64,000 nucleotides of DNA from an uncultured Sinobacteraceae bacterium (lineage in GTDB: Bacteria > Pseudomonadota > Gammaproteobacteria > Nevskiales > Nevskiaceae), in NCBI GenBank assembly GCA_903822975.1, contig CAIJRD010000009.1, positions 1 through 64,000 of the forward strand. The letters run 5' to 3'. The notes beneath the pieces were generated by a model. That model did not search any database, was not told the origin of the DNA, and saw nothing but the letters and a program-made list of their open reading frames with translations. Every line of letters begins with the position of its first letter. Position 1 is the first letter of the stretch. This document shows positions 63,686-64,000 of this stretch, in pieces. The position numbers and the translations under genes are program-made.

Positions 63686-64000
63686 ATGACCATTGAAGAC
63701 GACGACGTCAACAAACTGCTGGGGCAGATCAAGCTGCCGGATTTCCCTTACCGCGCCTTTGGTCGTGGCGAGGGTGCGCCCTTGAAGATTGTCCGCTCAG
63801 CCAACGCTACGGAAGTCGCAGCCGCGGCCGTGCCCGTCAATAAGCAACCGCCGGTTACATCGACAACGAACTCCGCTGCGCCAGCGCAAGGAACGACCTT
63901 GAAGGCGGCATCTGTGCCGGTGGTCGTCCGCCCGGCATCGGCTTCCGCGACGGCGCGCAGTCCATCGCCGGTCGGTGCAGCGTTCGAGCGTCTCGCGCGC
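63686..64000 (+). CDS. Probable cellulose-operon protein, BcsP/BcsR-like, cut by right edge
   Basis: A partial gene of 105 codons with no stop in the window. It starts MTIEDDDVNKLLGQIKLPD, then a Pro/Ala/Thr/Ser-rich, probably disordered region, with AFERLAR at the cut. Small accessory proteins in bcs operons (BcsP, BcsR) have a short conserved N-terminus and a low-complexity Pro-rich body, so that is the likeliest identity; it could be another low-complexity protein. It follows bcsD by 19 bp on the same strand. Confidence 0.5.
   Translation, partial: MTIEDDDVNKLLGQIKLPDFPYRAFGRGEGAPLKIVRSANATEVAAAAVPVNKQPPVTSTTNSAAPAQGTTLKAASVPVVVRPASASATARSPSPVGAAFERLAR

Overview
The window is high-GC, densely coded DNA with Gram-negative envelope genes: outer-membrane polysaccharide export, a beta-barrel protein, lipoproteins, a Wzx/Wzy pathway and a cellulose-synthesis BcsD. 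It also carries CsrA, AlkB with rubredoxin, a wax-ester-synthase-type acyltransferase and several c-di-GMP and two-component proteins. This fits a gammaproteobacterium near Xanthomonadales/Nevskiales. That placement is an inference from gene content. No rRNA, tRNA, CRISPR array, phage or insertion sequence was recognised.

Region A (1-37005) is one large exopolysaccharide (EPS) locus with a hybrid polyketide/non-ribosomal peptide pathway inside it. A long leftward gene train, mostly with ATGA-type overlaps, reads: Wza-like exporter, Wzz-like chain-length protein, EpsG-like tyrosine kinase, Wzy-like polymerase, acyltransferase 3, HAD/membrane protein, two GT2 glycosyltransferases, stand-alone A-PCP loading module, KS-AT-ACP-aminotransferase-C-A-PCP megasynthase, and a secreted GH5 glycosidase cut by the left edge. 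Divergent from it, a rightward operon encodes C-A-PCP-TE (the TE nucleophile is a cysteine), a membrane-anchored alpha/beta hydrolase and a 4'-phosphopantetheinyl transferase. Then come a Wzx-like flippase, a WecG/TagA glycosyltransferase, an EpsL-like beta-barrel, an epimerase, a GMC oxidoreductase, the WcaJ-like initiating sugar-phosphate transferase and a small RpoH-like sigma factor. The adenylation pockets, aligned by eye, suggest Val, Gly and Gly. With malonate extension and no ketoreductase, the assembly line could make a 3,4-diamino-5-methylhexanoyl-Gly-Gly unit. Whether it decorates the polysaccharide or is a separate product is open.

Region B (37115-46821) holds a WS/DGAT acyltransferase, csrA, a PAS-GGDEF-EAL protein, two small unknowns, rubredoxin and AlkB (a coupled alkane hydroxylase pair with two palindromes upstream), a PAS-GGDEF cyclase and a small ORF interrupted by a stop inside a 13-bp repeat.

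Region C (47078-55064) holds a secreted DUF4331 protein with a downstream lipoprotein and a clear terminator, a HupE/UreJ-type membrane protein with a TPR protein, htpG and a coupled pair of small unknowns.

Region D (55198-64000) holds an NtrC-type regulator with a degenerate histidine kinase, small envelope/stress genes (DUF1328, BON), a strong terminator, a hybrid histidine kinase, a small membrane protein, and at the right edge bcsD followed by the start of another probable cellulose-operon gene.

A recurring oddity is the number of degenerate short tandem repeats of different unit lengths (5, 6, 7, 13, 15, 18 and 115 bp). Some lie inside coding sequence.
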